This document shows positions 45,819-55,800 of a DNA stretch of 64,000 nt, piece by piece. This DNA comes from Agrostemma githago (Eukaryota; Streptophyta; Magnoliopsida; Caryophyllales; Caryophyllaceae): assembly GCA_958450325.1 (NCBI GenBank), contig OY288251.1, positions 67,225,666 to 67,289,665 of the forward strand. Direction: 5' to 3'. The first letter of the stretch is position 1, and each line of letters begins with the position of its first letter. Made by a program: the position numbers and the translations under genes. The notes beneath the pieces were generated by a model. The model worked only from the letters and a program-made list of their open reading frames with translations. It was not told the origin of the DNA and searched no databases.

Positions 45819-47151
45819 CAAAGATTTTATAATAGCACGATATAAAAATGTTTTTTTGGTTAATTGAAGAAGCTTTTAATATCAACTAATTGATATTTTG
45901 GTAGATTGAACACATTAAATGATTGTGATGTTATTGCCTTGAGCAATGATTTAATGAGGAATTTAAAAAGGGTGTTGCTAACTTACTCTTAACACAACAT
46001 TTCAACTGTTGTTAGTGGGGTGATATTTTTGATAAATTGAGTCAGTTAAACCAAATCATTAATCAGTTAAATAAAACTAAACTTATTCTTTACTTGGATG
46101 TTTGACCATATTTTAAATACCTGCTAGAACTTATACAAAACTCTATCTAGAAACTAACACTAATTATGTGTGTGTGGACATGACGTAGGTCCACCCCGAC
46201 GCGGCCACGCGCGGGTTTGGGTAGGCGAATGAATCTCGTGGTGAGATTGTTCTCGGGTTTGAAATTTAAGTCAAAATGGAGTCGCCACCGAATTTTGTGG
46301 TTATTCGGAACCATACGAGCCCACTCTATGTCGTCATGGGCTTTACACAAAGTAAGCCCACTTCGATTTCAGAGTTCATTGGGCTCGTCCCTTCGCATTG
46401 CAATACCGATACCGTATAAACCGGCTTTCGTATATAGAATGACTCTTGTGCGCCAAGGGTTTCGAACATCCGGAAACCAAAGGTTCTGAGTAAGGGGTGA
46501 GGGTACGTGTTGGGAAGCCCACTAAGGACACCCAACCCCGCCCGCACATGGCGGCCTCTACTAAGACATCGCTCGTGTTCGTGTGCGCGCGCTAGTAAAA
46601 TGACTAAATGATATGCAAACAGCGTTTTCGGGCTAGCATATGAATAGTATGTGAACTACGTCATTTAATGCATCTTAATTATGGTCGAAGTGGTTTAGCA
46701 TGCGAGATTCATTTATAAAGCGATAAGCAAGTAAATAAATGAAACTCGAAAATAAATAACGTACAAGTTACACGGGCGGAAATACAACCCGGCCAATACA
46801 AAAATAAACGGAACAATAGATAATAAAAAAGATAGGAACGGACCCGTATGTAAACTTGACCACGAAATGTGTAAGTGGACTAACCCCGTTTAAATGCACA
46901 TTATGTTATACATCAAACGAAGGACAGAGACATAGGACCTAGGCGTGATGCTAGCCCGATCCTATGCCTCGATGCCTTGTCCCGACTTATCACGTCGAAA
47001 AATCGATCAAAGTCGCTAAGGTGTCGTGATGAACGTGAGTTTTGGAAAATGGATTCACGTGATTGGCTTTACACGTGTCGACTAAAAGTCGTAAAAAAAG
47101 ACGAGGCTTAAATGTTGCATTTAAGCTCTCGGTTTTCTGGGTTATAGGACC

Positions 47152-47333
47152 CACTCGGTCGAGTCATGGTCTGACTCGGTCGAGTGCGTCCTCGAAAAAG
47201 GTTCTGCCCAATGTTATGGACGCTACTCGATCGAGTGGCCTATGCACTCGGTCGAGTAGCTCCTCGAAAAAGGGTCTGCCCAGTTTTATGGACGCTACTC
47301 GATCGAGTGGCCTATGCACTCGGTCGAGTAGCC
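47152..47333. repeat. Palindrome cluster in element B LTR, downstream group
   Basis: Six ACTCGRTCGAGT-type words in three pairs, each pair 10-13 bp apart. The second and third pairs are parts of a 70-bp direct repeat (47,221-47,264 and 47,291-47,333). The same cluster is in the other LTR at 60,330-60,515. Confidence 0.85.
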
Positions 47334-48215
47334 CCTGTACGAGTGTTGACTCGTTTCGTTTTTTGGGGTGCAAAATCGACGGTCGATCGAATTAAATACA
47401 AATATCGCATGATTTGAATTTAACTCGATCTCCGGTACTATAATCGTGTACATGTTCGATTATGATACCGTTGTCGGGATTTTTATGAAAACATTTACGT
47501 TAGAAAATTTGAATTAGCAACGAAATGTCTCCCTCTACGTCACGACATCGAAACTAACCCTTTCGGGTTATGTGATGTCGGTTTTCATGTCAACGGGTTC
47601 CGCACTAATTAAAATGGGATCGAATGCGTTCAACTACGATTAGTCGCGATCACATCACGCCCTTGAGTACATTGGGGCGGGGCTCCTCGAAAGGGCTCCA
47701 CCTCCGTCGTTGCTCGTAAAGGGATTAGACGGATTTTAGGCGACAATTATAGTCAAACGTTTCCGAAACCGAATTTTTGATACTAATATACATATACGCG
47801 GTATGATAGTGATATGTTAGTAACGAAAATGTAAGAGTTAGGATGCGAAAATGTAAAGTGTTAGGATGTTAGAGTTAGGATTACAATACTAGTATAGGTA
47901 TAATATTAACGATACAAAAACGTAAACAAAAGTAACAAAGATCGAAATGGGGTTTAGGACACCCTCAACATACATGCTTAGTAAGGACCTCGGAAATGGA
48001 CTCGCGAATAGTGACCGGACGTCGGAGTATCGAGGATGAATGTGAGTTATGGTGTATGTGTGTGTGTGTGTATGAATTGTCGGTTTTTCGAGGGACAAGG
48101 GACTCGGTTTTTGGTGTGTGTTTGCTTAGGGTTGTAGGGTAGAGAGTATGGCTGAAATGTGAGGTAAATGTAGGTAAAAATGGATTGCTAAACTTGTGAA
48201 ATGAGTGAGGGTCAT

Positions 48216-48360
48216 GGGGTATTTATAGAGTTTACCCCACGACCTAGGGTCACTCGATCGAGTGGCCCTAGTGCACTCGGTCGAGTGCCCTAGAAAATGG
48301 GCCTGATCCGGTTTTTGACGCTCCACTCGACCGAGTGGGTCAATCCACTCGATCGAGTGG
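48216..48360 (-). promoter_or_regulatory. Element B LTR promoter: palindrome pairs plus TATA box
   Basis: On the minus strand, two pairs of 12-bp palindromes (48,247-48,360) lie just upstream of CTCTATAAATACCCC (TATA at 48,220-48,227). The active counterpart in the 5' LTR is 61,399-61,406 with palindromes up to about 61,540. Confidence 0.6.
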
Positions 48361-48755
48361 ATCAGGTAAACCGAGATAAAAAAGGAAAGGGTTGACTTGG
48401 TTGATTGTGTGATCTTTTTTGAAAATGGGATTGGGCGCCAGCTTCTAGAAGGTGCACTTGGGCTGTTTTTGTGACGGGTTCGTCTTTGACCGGGTTTTGA
48501 CCCGGTCGCCAAAAGACGGGATTTACTTTTGGTGTCGGTTTTGGCCCAAATTAGTCTTATTTTGCTCGGAACGACCCAGTGGGCCTGAATTTGAGGTCTG
48601 TTTTGTGAGATTATTACTCCGCTAAAAGTCCATGTCAGATATTATTGATTTCGGGTCCAAATTCGAGTATACTAAGTCACGTTTGCGTCCGATCATCATC
48701 GGGTGTTTGTCGGGAACTGCTATAGACACTAGCAGGCAAAATGCGGGTGTGTACA

Positions 48756-48768
48756 GAGCCCCCACTCT
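48756..48768 (-). other. Element B polypurine tract
   Basis: AGAGTGGGGGCTC on the minus strand directly before the 3' LTR; identical to element A. Confidence 0.75.
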
Positions 48769-49329
48769 GACTGAGGCTTGGACAAGGCGAAAGTCAGAGT
48801 AGCTACCAGGCCAATCGTAGATTACGACCTGGCAGCCTTCCGGTGGGGTCGTTTATAGTCCAGTAGACTAGCGTGAAGGGCTCGCCAGCCATAAGCAGAG
48901 GGTCATACCTGTCTTGTTGACGATAGCTCCGTGGGGAATGAAACTTGCTTTTGGAGGTGTAGGAGTACCCGTATGCTGATACATCATGGCTCTGATTGTA
49001 GCATGCTGGGATAAATATTGGCCCACGTTGGGGAGTGAAGTAGTTGCGCGGGGACTTGCTTCTGAAGTCTGGGGTGTACCTGTATGCTGACACATAACAA
49101 ATTGCATGTAGCACATAGACAAAACACCGACTCGTGCTGGGGAAAACTGGATTTTGAAAAGCCGAAAATTTTGAAAGTTTTTTTTTTTTTTTAATTTTTT
49201 TTTTAGAAATTTCTAGGAAAGCTCGGGACAACTTGATTCCTTTTGTGGGTTGAAGTCAGGCCTGCACATGCTGGGGCCCAGTTTGCTGAGGAGGCAGGGT
49301 TAGTTAGGGTTACAGTCAGGCTTCCCTAT
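48769..49329. other. Element B 3' untranslated region
   Basis: Contains a block of about 60 bp shared with element A after the polypurine tract, a TATGCTGA-CACAT-like word repeated near 48,971 and 49,082, and a poly-T run (49,178-49,203). No gene on either strand. Confidence 0.5.
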
Positions 49330-49337
49330 TATAAATA
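49330..49337 (+). promoter_or_regulatory. TATA box of the antisense gene in element B
   Basis: TATAAATA lies 96 bp upstream of the plus-strand ATG and is followed by a C/A-rich leader (CAAATCAAAACCCTTCTTCTC), like a plant mRNA 5' end. Confidence 0.65.
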
Positions 49338-49432
49338 TAGGTTTATTTCCCTGCTTCAGTTTACTGCATCTCAAATCAAAACCCTTCTTCTCAAAAATTT
49401 CTTAGTCTTTCGAGAAAGTTCGAATTCCTGCC

Positions 49433-51366
49433 ATGGGTATCGAACATCTTACTTCGATGCTTTTTGCCTGGTCCCAGCACTTTCGGGACGAGGACAAAAT
49501 TCAGCTGACCCAAATGGGGACTGTCAGCCTGTTTCCTCTTCGGCGTCTAGTGACTGATTCACACTTTTTGGACGCCTGTTTGTCGTTTTGGGATACTACC
49601 CATCACGTCTTTGCGTTCCCGCGGGGAGAAATATGCCCTCTTCCCGAGGAGATCGCAGCTATCAGGGGTTGGAGCCCTGTTGCTCGTCCTGCCATCCCTC
49701 CGTTCTACCCGGACCCGAGGAGAAGACTGAGGGATTTCCTGGGTCTGTCTCATGCTGAGACAGATCGAATGGTGCGGGGAGATACTGTTTCCCTCTTCGA
49801 CTTGGCTGACAAGTTTATGAACAGTCAAGATGTAAAGGCTACGCCTTCTCACAGGCGTAGGGCTTTCGCATTCTGCATGCTGCACCGCTATGTTTTTGAG
49901 GGGATGATGGATGTTGACTCATGCGTGGGTCAAATTAGGCTGATTGGAGTGGTTGACCAGATGGAAACTGGTCATAGCCCTGCTTGGCTAGCCACTGGGG
50001 AAATTATCATGGGTCTGGATGCTAGGCGACTTGACCCAACTCGGCAATTGACGGGGAGCACCCTTATTCTGCAGGTACATGTCTCGCGATTTTCAATTTT
50101 TTCTTTTTGTGTTTCGCGCGATTTCCTGAGGTCCGTAAGTCACTCGATCGAGTGGACCTGTCACTCGATCGAGTGACGCCTGCAAAGTGCTTCTGCCTAT
50201 CTGCGGAGGGCTTACTCGATCGAGTGGGATGCTTTACTCGATCGAGTGTCACACCTGACGAGATTCTGGTTGCTCTTAGGGAGCCCTACTCGATCGAGTC
50301 AGATGGCGTACTCGATCGAGTGGCACACTTAACGAGATTCTGTTTGTCTTCAGAGAGCCTTACTCGATCGAGTCAGATGGTGTACTCGATCGAGTGGGCT
50401 GTAGCGGACCATTCTGTTGCTTATGAATTTTGTATATACTTTTTGCAGGTTTGGCTGTCGGAACGCTTATCAATCATAGAGCCTCCTCCGAGCGTTCCTA
50501 ACTACCGTAGCAGCCAAATCAGTTCAAGAGGGCGTCGGATAAGCTCAAATCACCATATAAATCGAGCTTACTGGGATGAGAAATTGGTGTTCCATGGTGG
50601 CCCTTTAATTAGGTGGACTGTCGCTTGGTGGTTCCTCTCTAAGCTGACGGGGTTGGCCAAGAGGGACCAAGCTCGTTACCTTGTGATCCTGTCCCTTGAC
50701 TGGACAGTTCACATTTACCCGGACCGCATTCTGAGGCAGTTCGGTTCGTCTCAGCGCATTCCTGAGACTGAAGCCATTATTAGCGTCTCGCTCCAACTGA
50801 CGGACGCTATGTGCGACACCTGGTTGCAGAGATGGTTTACTCGTCCTACATGGACTATTCCCAACCCTTGCCAATCCGCTTGGGTTTCTCGAGCTTACGA
50901 GAAATGGACTTCTGAGGAGTCCGAGGAGGCTCGCAAAGCTCTGAAGGTCGACGAGGCCTTCGAACTGGTCCGTCGGGAGACGGCAAAGGACAATAGGGGA
51001 TTTTTCGATGAGGGAGAGACCCCTGCTACCTTAGTCCGATTAGAATCGGGTCTTAAGTCACATACTAAGACTCGAGCTAAGGATGCCGGTGCTAGTGGCA
51101 CACGGGGGCGGCAAAGCCCCCAGACTGACTTGGAGCGGCGACTTGGGCCAAGGCTGGCGGCCCGGGACCGATTAGGTCCGCGCGACAGGCTCCCTGAGCC
51201 CGTGAGGGCCCGACTTGGGCCTATCGAAGTGGATGAGGACTCAAGTTCCAAGAAACGAGTCCGGGCTAAGGAGGTTCCTGTGATTATTCGGGAACGCTCT
51301 CCTCCACGTCGTCGTCAGTGGACGGCCAAGGAGGCCAAGGACAAGGGGAAGGGCAAGATGCCCTAA
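49433..51366 (+). CDS. Antisense gene of element B, plant-mobile-domain-like protein
   Basis: Two exons, 49,433-50,074 and 50,449-51,366, join in frame (CTGCAG|GTACAT and TTTTTGCAG|GTT) to 519 aa. The first part has the PMD-like signature VFAFPRGEICPLPEEIAAI after a helical LVTDSHFLDACLSFW; exon 2 begins VWLSERL and continues with a Trp-rich region. The last 90 residues are basic and disordered with likely nuclear signals (KKRVRAKE, SPPRRRQW). Antisense frames of this kind are known from Tat-clade retrotransposons; their job is unknown, and a role in regulating the element or meeting host silencing is only a guess. TATA box, intron and AATAAA make a complete transcription unit opposite to pol. 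Confidence 0.75.
50075..50448 (+). other. Intron of the antisense gene, with eight ACTCGATCGAGT palindromes
   Basis: 374 bp with GT-AG ends. Eight perfect 12-bp palindromes occur in four pairs between about 50,142 and 50,398. The second to fourth pairs lie in 110-bp-like direct repeats that also share ACGAGATTCTG-type words. The length is not a multiple of three, so reading through the intron breaks the protein. Confidence 0.8.
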
Positions 51367-51495
51367 ATGCCGAGTCCTTAGTTTTTTATTATTTAAATAT
51401 TATTACTATTTTTGTCGTGTGCTTTTTTTGGTAATTTTTGAATTCCTGCTCTTTGTAATTTTCCCGAGTTTATCGGGGTTTTTTTTTTGATAATT

Positions 51496-51501
51496 AATAA
51501 A
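51496..51501 (+). terminator. Polyadenylation signal of the antisense gene
   Basis: AATAAA 130 bp after the stop codon, preceded by a T-rich stretch, typical of plant 3' ends. It lies before the convergent end of the integrase frame at 51,759. Confidence 0.5.
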
Positions 51502-51758
51502 AGGAGTTTATTATTAAACCGTTCCTGTCTTTTCTTGATTGCATTGGTTGTGCCCTTTTGAGGGGCTACCTACGTATCCGCGACTAGCAGAATCAAACCA
51601 AACGTAGTTCGGGCTTAGGAAATTTGCAATCTTGAATTACACCAAGACTAATGGTTCAAGATGTTTTGTGACAGTAGAATAAGTAATTCTAGCTCATTGA
51701 CTTGCTTTTTGTAAAATAAATGATTTTGATAAAATTTGCTAATGACATTGAGAAATGG

Positions 51759-52670
51759 CTAAGGGTAGTAACGCTTCAGCTGGTCCAGGTTGGTTGGGTT
51801 GACGAACTCATTCCCGTCCAGGTCCGTCAGCATTACTGCTCCCCCGGATAAGATCTTTTTCACCAGATATGGTCCAGCCCAGTTGGGTTTGAATTTTCCC
51901 CTTGGGTCAACTGGTAGTAAAGCTCGAACAGACTTAAGGACTAAGTCCCCTTCTTTAATGTTTCTGGGCCTTACTCGCTTGTTGAAGGCCCGTTGGATCC
52001 TCTTCTGGTAGATTTGGATGTTGTTGAGAGCGCGGGACCGTCGTTCGTCTAGTAGAACCAACGAATCGTACCGTGCTCGAACCCAGTCAGCTTCGGGCAC
52101 TTGGCTTTCTAACAGAATTCTGAGGGACGGTACCTCTAATTCAACTGGTTGGACTGCCTCCATCCCATAAGTTAGGTAGTACGGCGTTGCTCCGGTTGCG
52201 GTGCGAATTGATGTCCGGTACCCCCATAAGGCAAAAGGTATTTTGTCGGGCCAGTCCCGATAATTATCAGCCATCTTTTTGAGTATGGTGACAATCGTTT
52301 TATTAGCCGCCTCTACTGCTCCATTCGTTTGGGGACGGTAGGGCGAGGACGTGTGCCTTTGAATCTTGTATTTAGCCAGTAGGGTTGCGGTCTCAGCTTG
52401 AAAATGAGTCTCGTGATCACTGATGAATTCATGCGGGATTCCATACCGACATATTATCTTGTTTTGGATAAATTTGGCGACATGTTTAGCATTGAGGATG
52501 CGATATGATTCAGCTTCGACCCACTTGGTGAAGTAGTCGATAGCTACTAAAATGAAGCAGTGTCCGCCAGTACCGGAGTGATTTACCTTCCCGATTATGT
52601 CGATACCCCATGTCGAGAATGGCCAAGGCGATGTCATGGTATAGAGCAGAGATGACGGCATATTTTGCAC
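51759..52670 (-). pseudogene. Element B integrase, separated from pol by stop codons
   Basis: Open frame of 303 aa covering the integrase core and C-terminus. Acidic triad: Asp in STWGIDIIG, Asp in EFISDHETHF and Glu in NGAVEAANKTI. The C-terminal part ends ...GNEFVNPTNLDQLKRYYP. The HHCC zinc finger (HMNAHMLVRKIM to CQLYVKHCHNC) lies upstream in the same frame, but a TAA at 52,683-52,685 follows it and a TAG at 52,869-52,871 precedes it. Both could come from Gln codons. The core looks otherwise intact; without read-through the element cannot make a fused integrase. Confidence 0.85.
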
Positions 52671-52868
52671 ATTGCCAAAGATTTAACAGTTATGGCAATG
52701 TTTGACATATAACTGGCAGTCAGCCTCCATGGTGTTCCAGTAATACCCGAGCCTCATGATTTTTCGGACCAACATGTGAGCATTCATATGTGGGCCGTTT
52801 TCACCATCATGTACTTCAGCCATTACTTTCTCGGCCTTGTATTTGTCGATACAAAGGAGAAGAGCCCC

Positions 52869-55800
52869 CTATGCCGTCTTTTTGTACAGTTGCCCATCAT
52901 CAGTACGGATGAACTGGCTGGCTAGCCTCCGTAAGGCTTTCTTGGCTCGACCCTCAGTCCCGGGAGGATATTCTCCATTTGTCAGGTACTTTAACACAGC
53001 CTGGTACCAAGGTTCGGGATCAGTGATCTCAATGTCTTCAATGTCATGAACGTATGCCGGCTCGGACCGTCTTTCGACGCAAATTGGCATACTGGTCACG
53101 TGGTCAGGAATGTTCAGTAAAGATGCCAATTTTGAGAGTGCATCTGCAAACTGATTTTCTTCCCGAGGCAGGTATATATACTCTACCTTTTGGAATTGTT
53201 TCTCGAGATCCCTTACTCGTGCCTGGTAGGCCACGAGATTAGCATTCCGAGTCTTCCATTTTTGGAGTGCTTGGTTAATGACCAAGGATGAGTCGCCATG
53301 TACTCGGAGATTTGTAATCCCCAGGTTGGCGGCGGCTTGTAGCCCATAAATGCATGCTTCGTACTCTGCTGCATTATTGGTAACATCGAAGTCTAGTTTG
53401 ATTGAGACGGGGGTATGCTCCCCTCTTGGTGAAATTAGAAGGATCCCGACTCCGAACCCTCGAAAATTAGATGCTCCATCGGAGTATAAATCCCATGTTT
53501 CGGCATCGGTATGGAAAATATCTTCGTCGGGGAAGGACCAGGTGTCGGTGTGTCCTTCTTCGGTTACCGGGCTGTCAGCGAGGAATTCAGCTACTATTCG
53601 CCCCTTAATAGCTTTTAACGGTACAAATTTCAGGTTGAACTCTGTTAACATTAGAGTCCATCTTGAAATCCGGCCATTGAGGATGGGCTTTTCGAAGAGG
53701 TACTTGATCGGGTCCATCTTGAATAGAACATGGACCTCATAGCTGAGCATATAGTGTCGAAGCTTCTTAGTGGCCCAGACTAGAGCCAAGCACGTCTTTT
53801 CGAGCATGGTATATTTGCACTCATACTCTAAAAACTTCTTGTTGATGTAATAGATGGCTCGTTCTTCGGAGTCAACTGTCTGAGCCAGCATAGCCCCCAT
53901 GGCTGTCTCGGTCGTTGTTAGGTATAACGACAGAGGCAAACCGGGTTGAGGTGGCATCAAAACTGGCGGAGCAGACAGAATTTCCTTGATTTTGTCGAAA
54001 GCAGCTTGGCACTTGTCATCCCATAGTATCCGTTCTCCTATTTTCAGTTTCTTGAAAATTGGTTCACACACCATGGTTAACTTGGAAATGAATCGACTAA
54101 TGTACTGGACTTTCCCGAGAAATTCCCTTATTTCTTTTTCGGTTTTAGGAGCTTGCATCTCGGTAATGGCTTTGATTTTAGCTGGGTCGACTTCGATACC
54201 TCGTTGGCTAACGATATGACCCAGTAATTTGCCTGACGTTACCCCGAAACTGCACTTTTGAGGGTTTAGCCTCATGTTGTATTTGCGCAATCGGGTGAAA
54301 AATTTCCTTAGGGCGGTGATGTGACCGTCCCGTTCTTTGGATTTGACGATCATGTCGTCCACATAAACCTCTACCTCTTTATGCATCATGTCGTGTAGTA
54401 AAGTGGTAGCGGTCCTTTGGTATGTGGCCCCGGCATTAATAAGACCAAACGGCATGACGGTGTAACAGTAAGTACCCCAAGGTGTAGTGAAGGTAGTCTT
54501 ACTCATATCTTCTTCCGCCATCTTGATTTGGTTATATCCGGCATACCCGTCCATGAATGACAGAAGGGCATGATCGGCCGTGTTATCCACCAGTATATCG
54601 ATGTGTGGTAACGGAAAATCATCCTTCGGGCTTTCTTTGTTAAGATCCCGAAAATCTACGCATACCCGCACCTTACCGTCCTTTTTAGGAACCGGCACGA
54701 TGTTTGCAACCCAGTCCGGATACTCGGACACTTGTATGAAGCCGGCTTTGAACTGTTTGTCGACTTCTTCCTTTACTTTGAGAGACCACTCGGGCCTCAT
54801 TTGGCGAAGCTTCTGCTTGACCAGTTTGCACCCGTCTTTGATAGGTATGCGGTGCTCGGCTATTTCCCGGTCTATCCCCGGCATGTCCTTGTAGGACCAC
54901 GTGAAGACATCTTTGAATTCTTGGAGGAGGTTTATGAACTGTTGTTTCTCCTTGGGATCTAAAGATAACCCTATCTTAAGTATCTGAGGCTCTAAGGTTG
55001 TTCCCACGTTTATGGACTTGGTCTCTTCGATTACCGGATTCCGGGATTCCCTTTGCTCTAGTTGCTCGATCAGATGCGGAGGTAAGGGTACCTGTTCGTC
55101 GGATTTCTCAATGTCATAGCATAAAACGTTTTTGAAAGCAGGATTTAAAAGAGACAAGTCGTAAGCAGAACGGTTGTTATTATTGATTGAAAACTTGGAA
55201 AACAGCTCAAAGAGAGCAGCCATCTGATCATTGGTCAGTGGCGGAATTGGTAAAGCACTCGGGACAGACCTCAAAGTGCTAGCAGCAGGAATGATAGAAG
55301 GGAGAGGGGTTACAGGAGTGACTCTAGCACCGACTTCTCTAGACTCGACCTCAGACTCTGACTCAGACTCCGACTCAGACTCGGACTCAGACTCAGGCAT
55401 GTCTCCCTCCCCGGTGACTAGCTTGTAGATCTTTCCTTGACTGTCAGTCCACTTGACAGTCTTCCTCCAGGCCCTGTTTCCCGTCTCGGAGCCAACGTCC
55501 GAGATCAGCTTGGTCGGGTCAAACCTGTTGTTGCGGAGAATCAGGTTGACCAGGTCTTCTTTTGGAGTCGGGGCTATGGTGTCTTCCCCGAAGAGTAGCC
55601 CCAGCGCGGGCTCGGCATCATCAGCTCCATCGGACTGGATGAGGGCGAACACCTCATCCGGGATGTAGTTGCAGTCTCGGGCCGAGTGGGTCCCGAGGTG
55701 CGTAGCATTGGGTTGGTATAGTCCAACCTGGATAGCCCCGAATACGGGTGTGACAAAGTAGTCAGACAACCGTGGGCTATAAGGGCTCAAGTGGATACCC

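Larger units (their letters stand above)
46173..48755 (-). repeat. Element B, 3' LTR
   Basis: 2,583 bp. On the minus strand it starts TGTACACACC (the other LTR has TGTAGACACC) and ends CATGTCCACA. It holds ten 12-bp ACTCGRYCGAGT-type palindromes: four at 48,247-48,360 and six at 47,152-47,333. TATAAATA is at 48,220-48,227. Confidence 0.92.

Noticed and set aside
47063..47395. Ser/Arg-repeat protein in the element B LTR (also 60,245-60,577)
   Set aside because: It only translates the ACTCGATCGAGT palindrome repeats (TRSS units) and is not preceded by a gene context.
50107..50448. N-terminal extension of the antisense protein (frame from 50,107)
   Set aside because: This stretch is intron: it has GT-AG ends, palindromic repeats, and splicing joins exon 1 to exon 2 in frame.
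55231..55428. Asp-Ser repeat protein on the plus strand
   Set aside because: It is the antisense of the Ser-Glu tract in the element B polyprotein.
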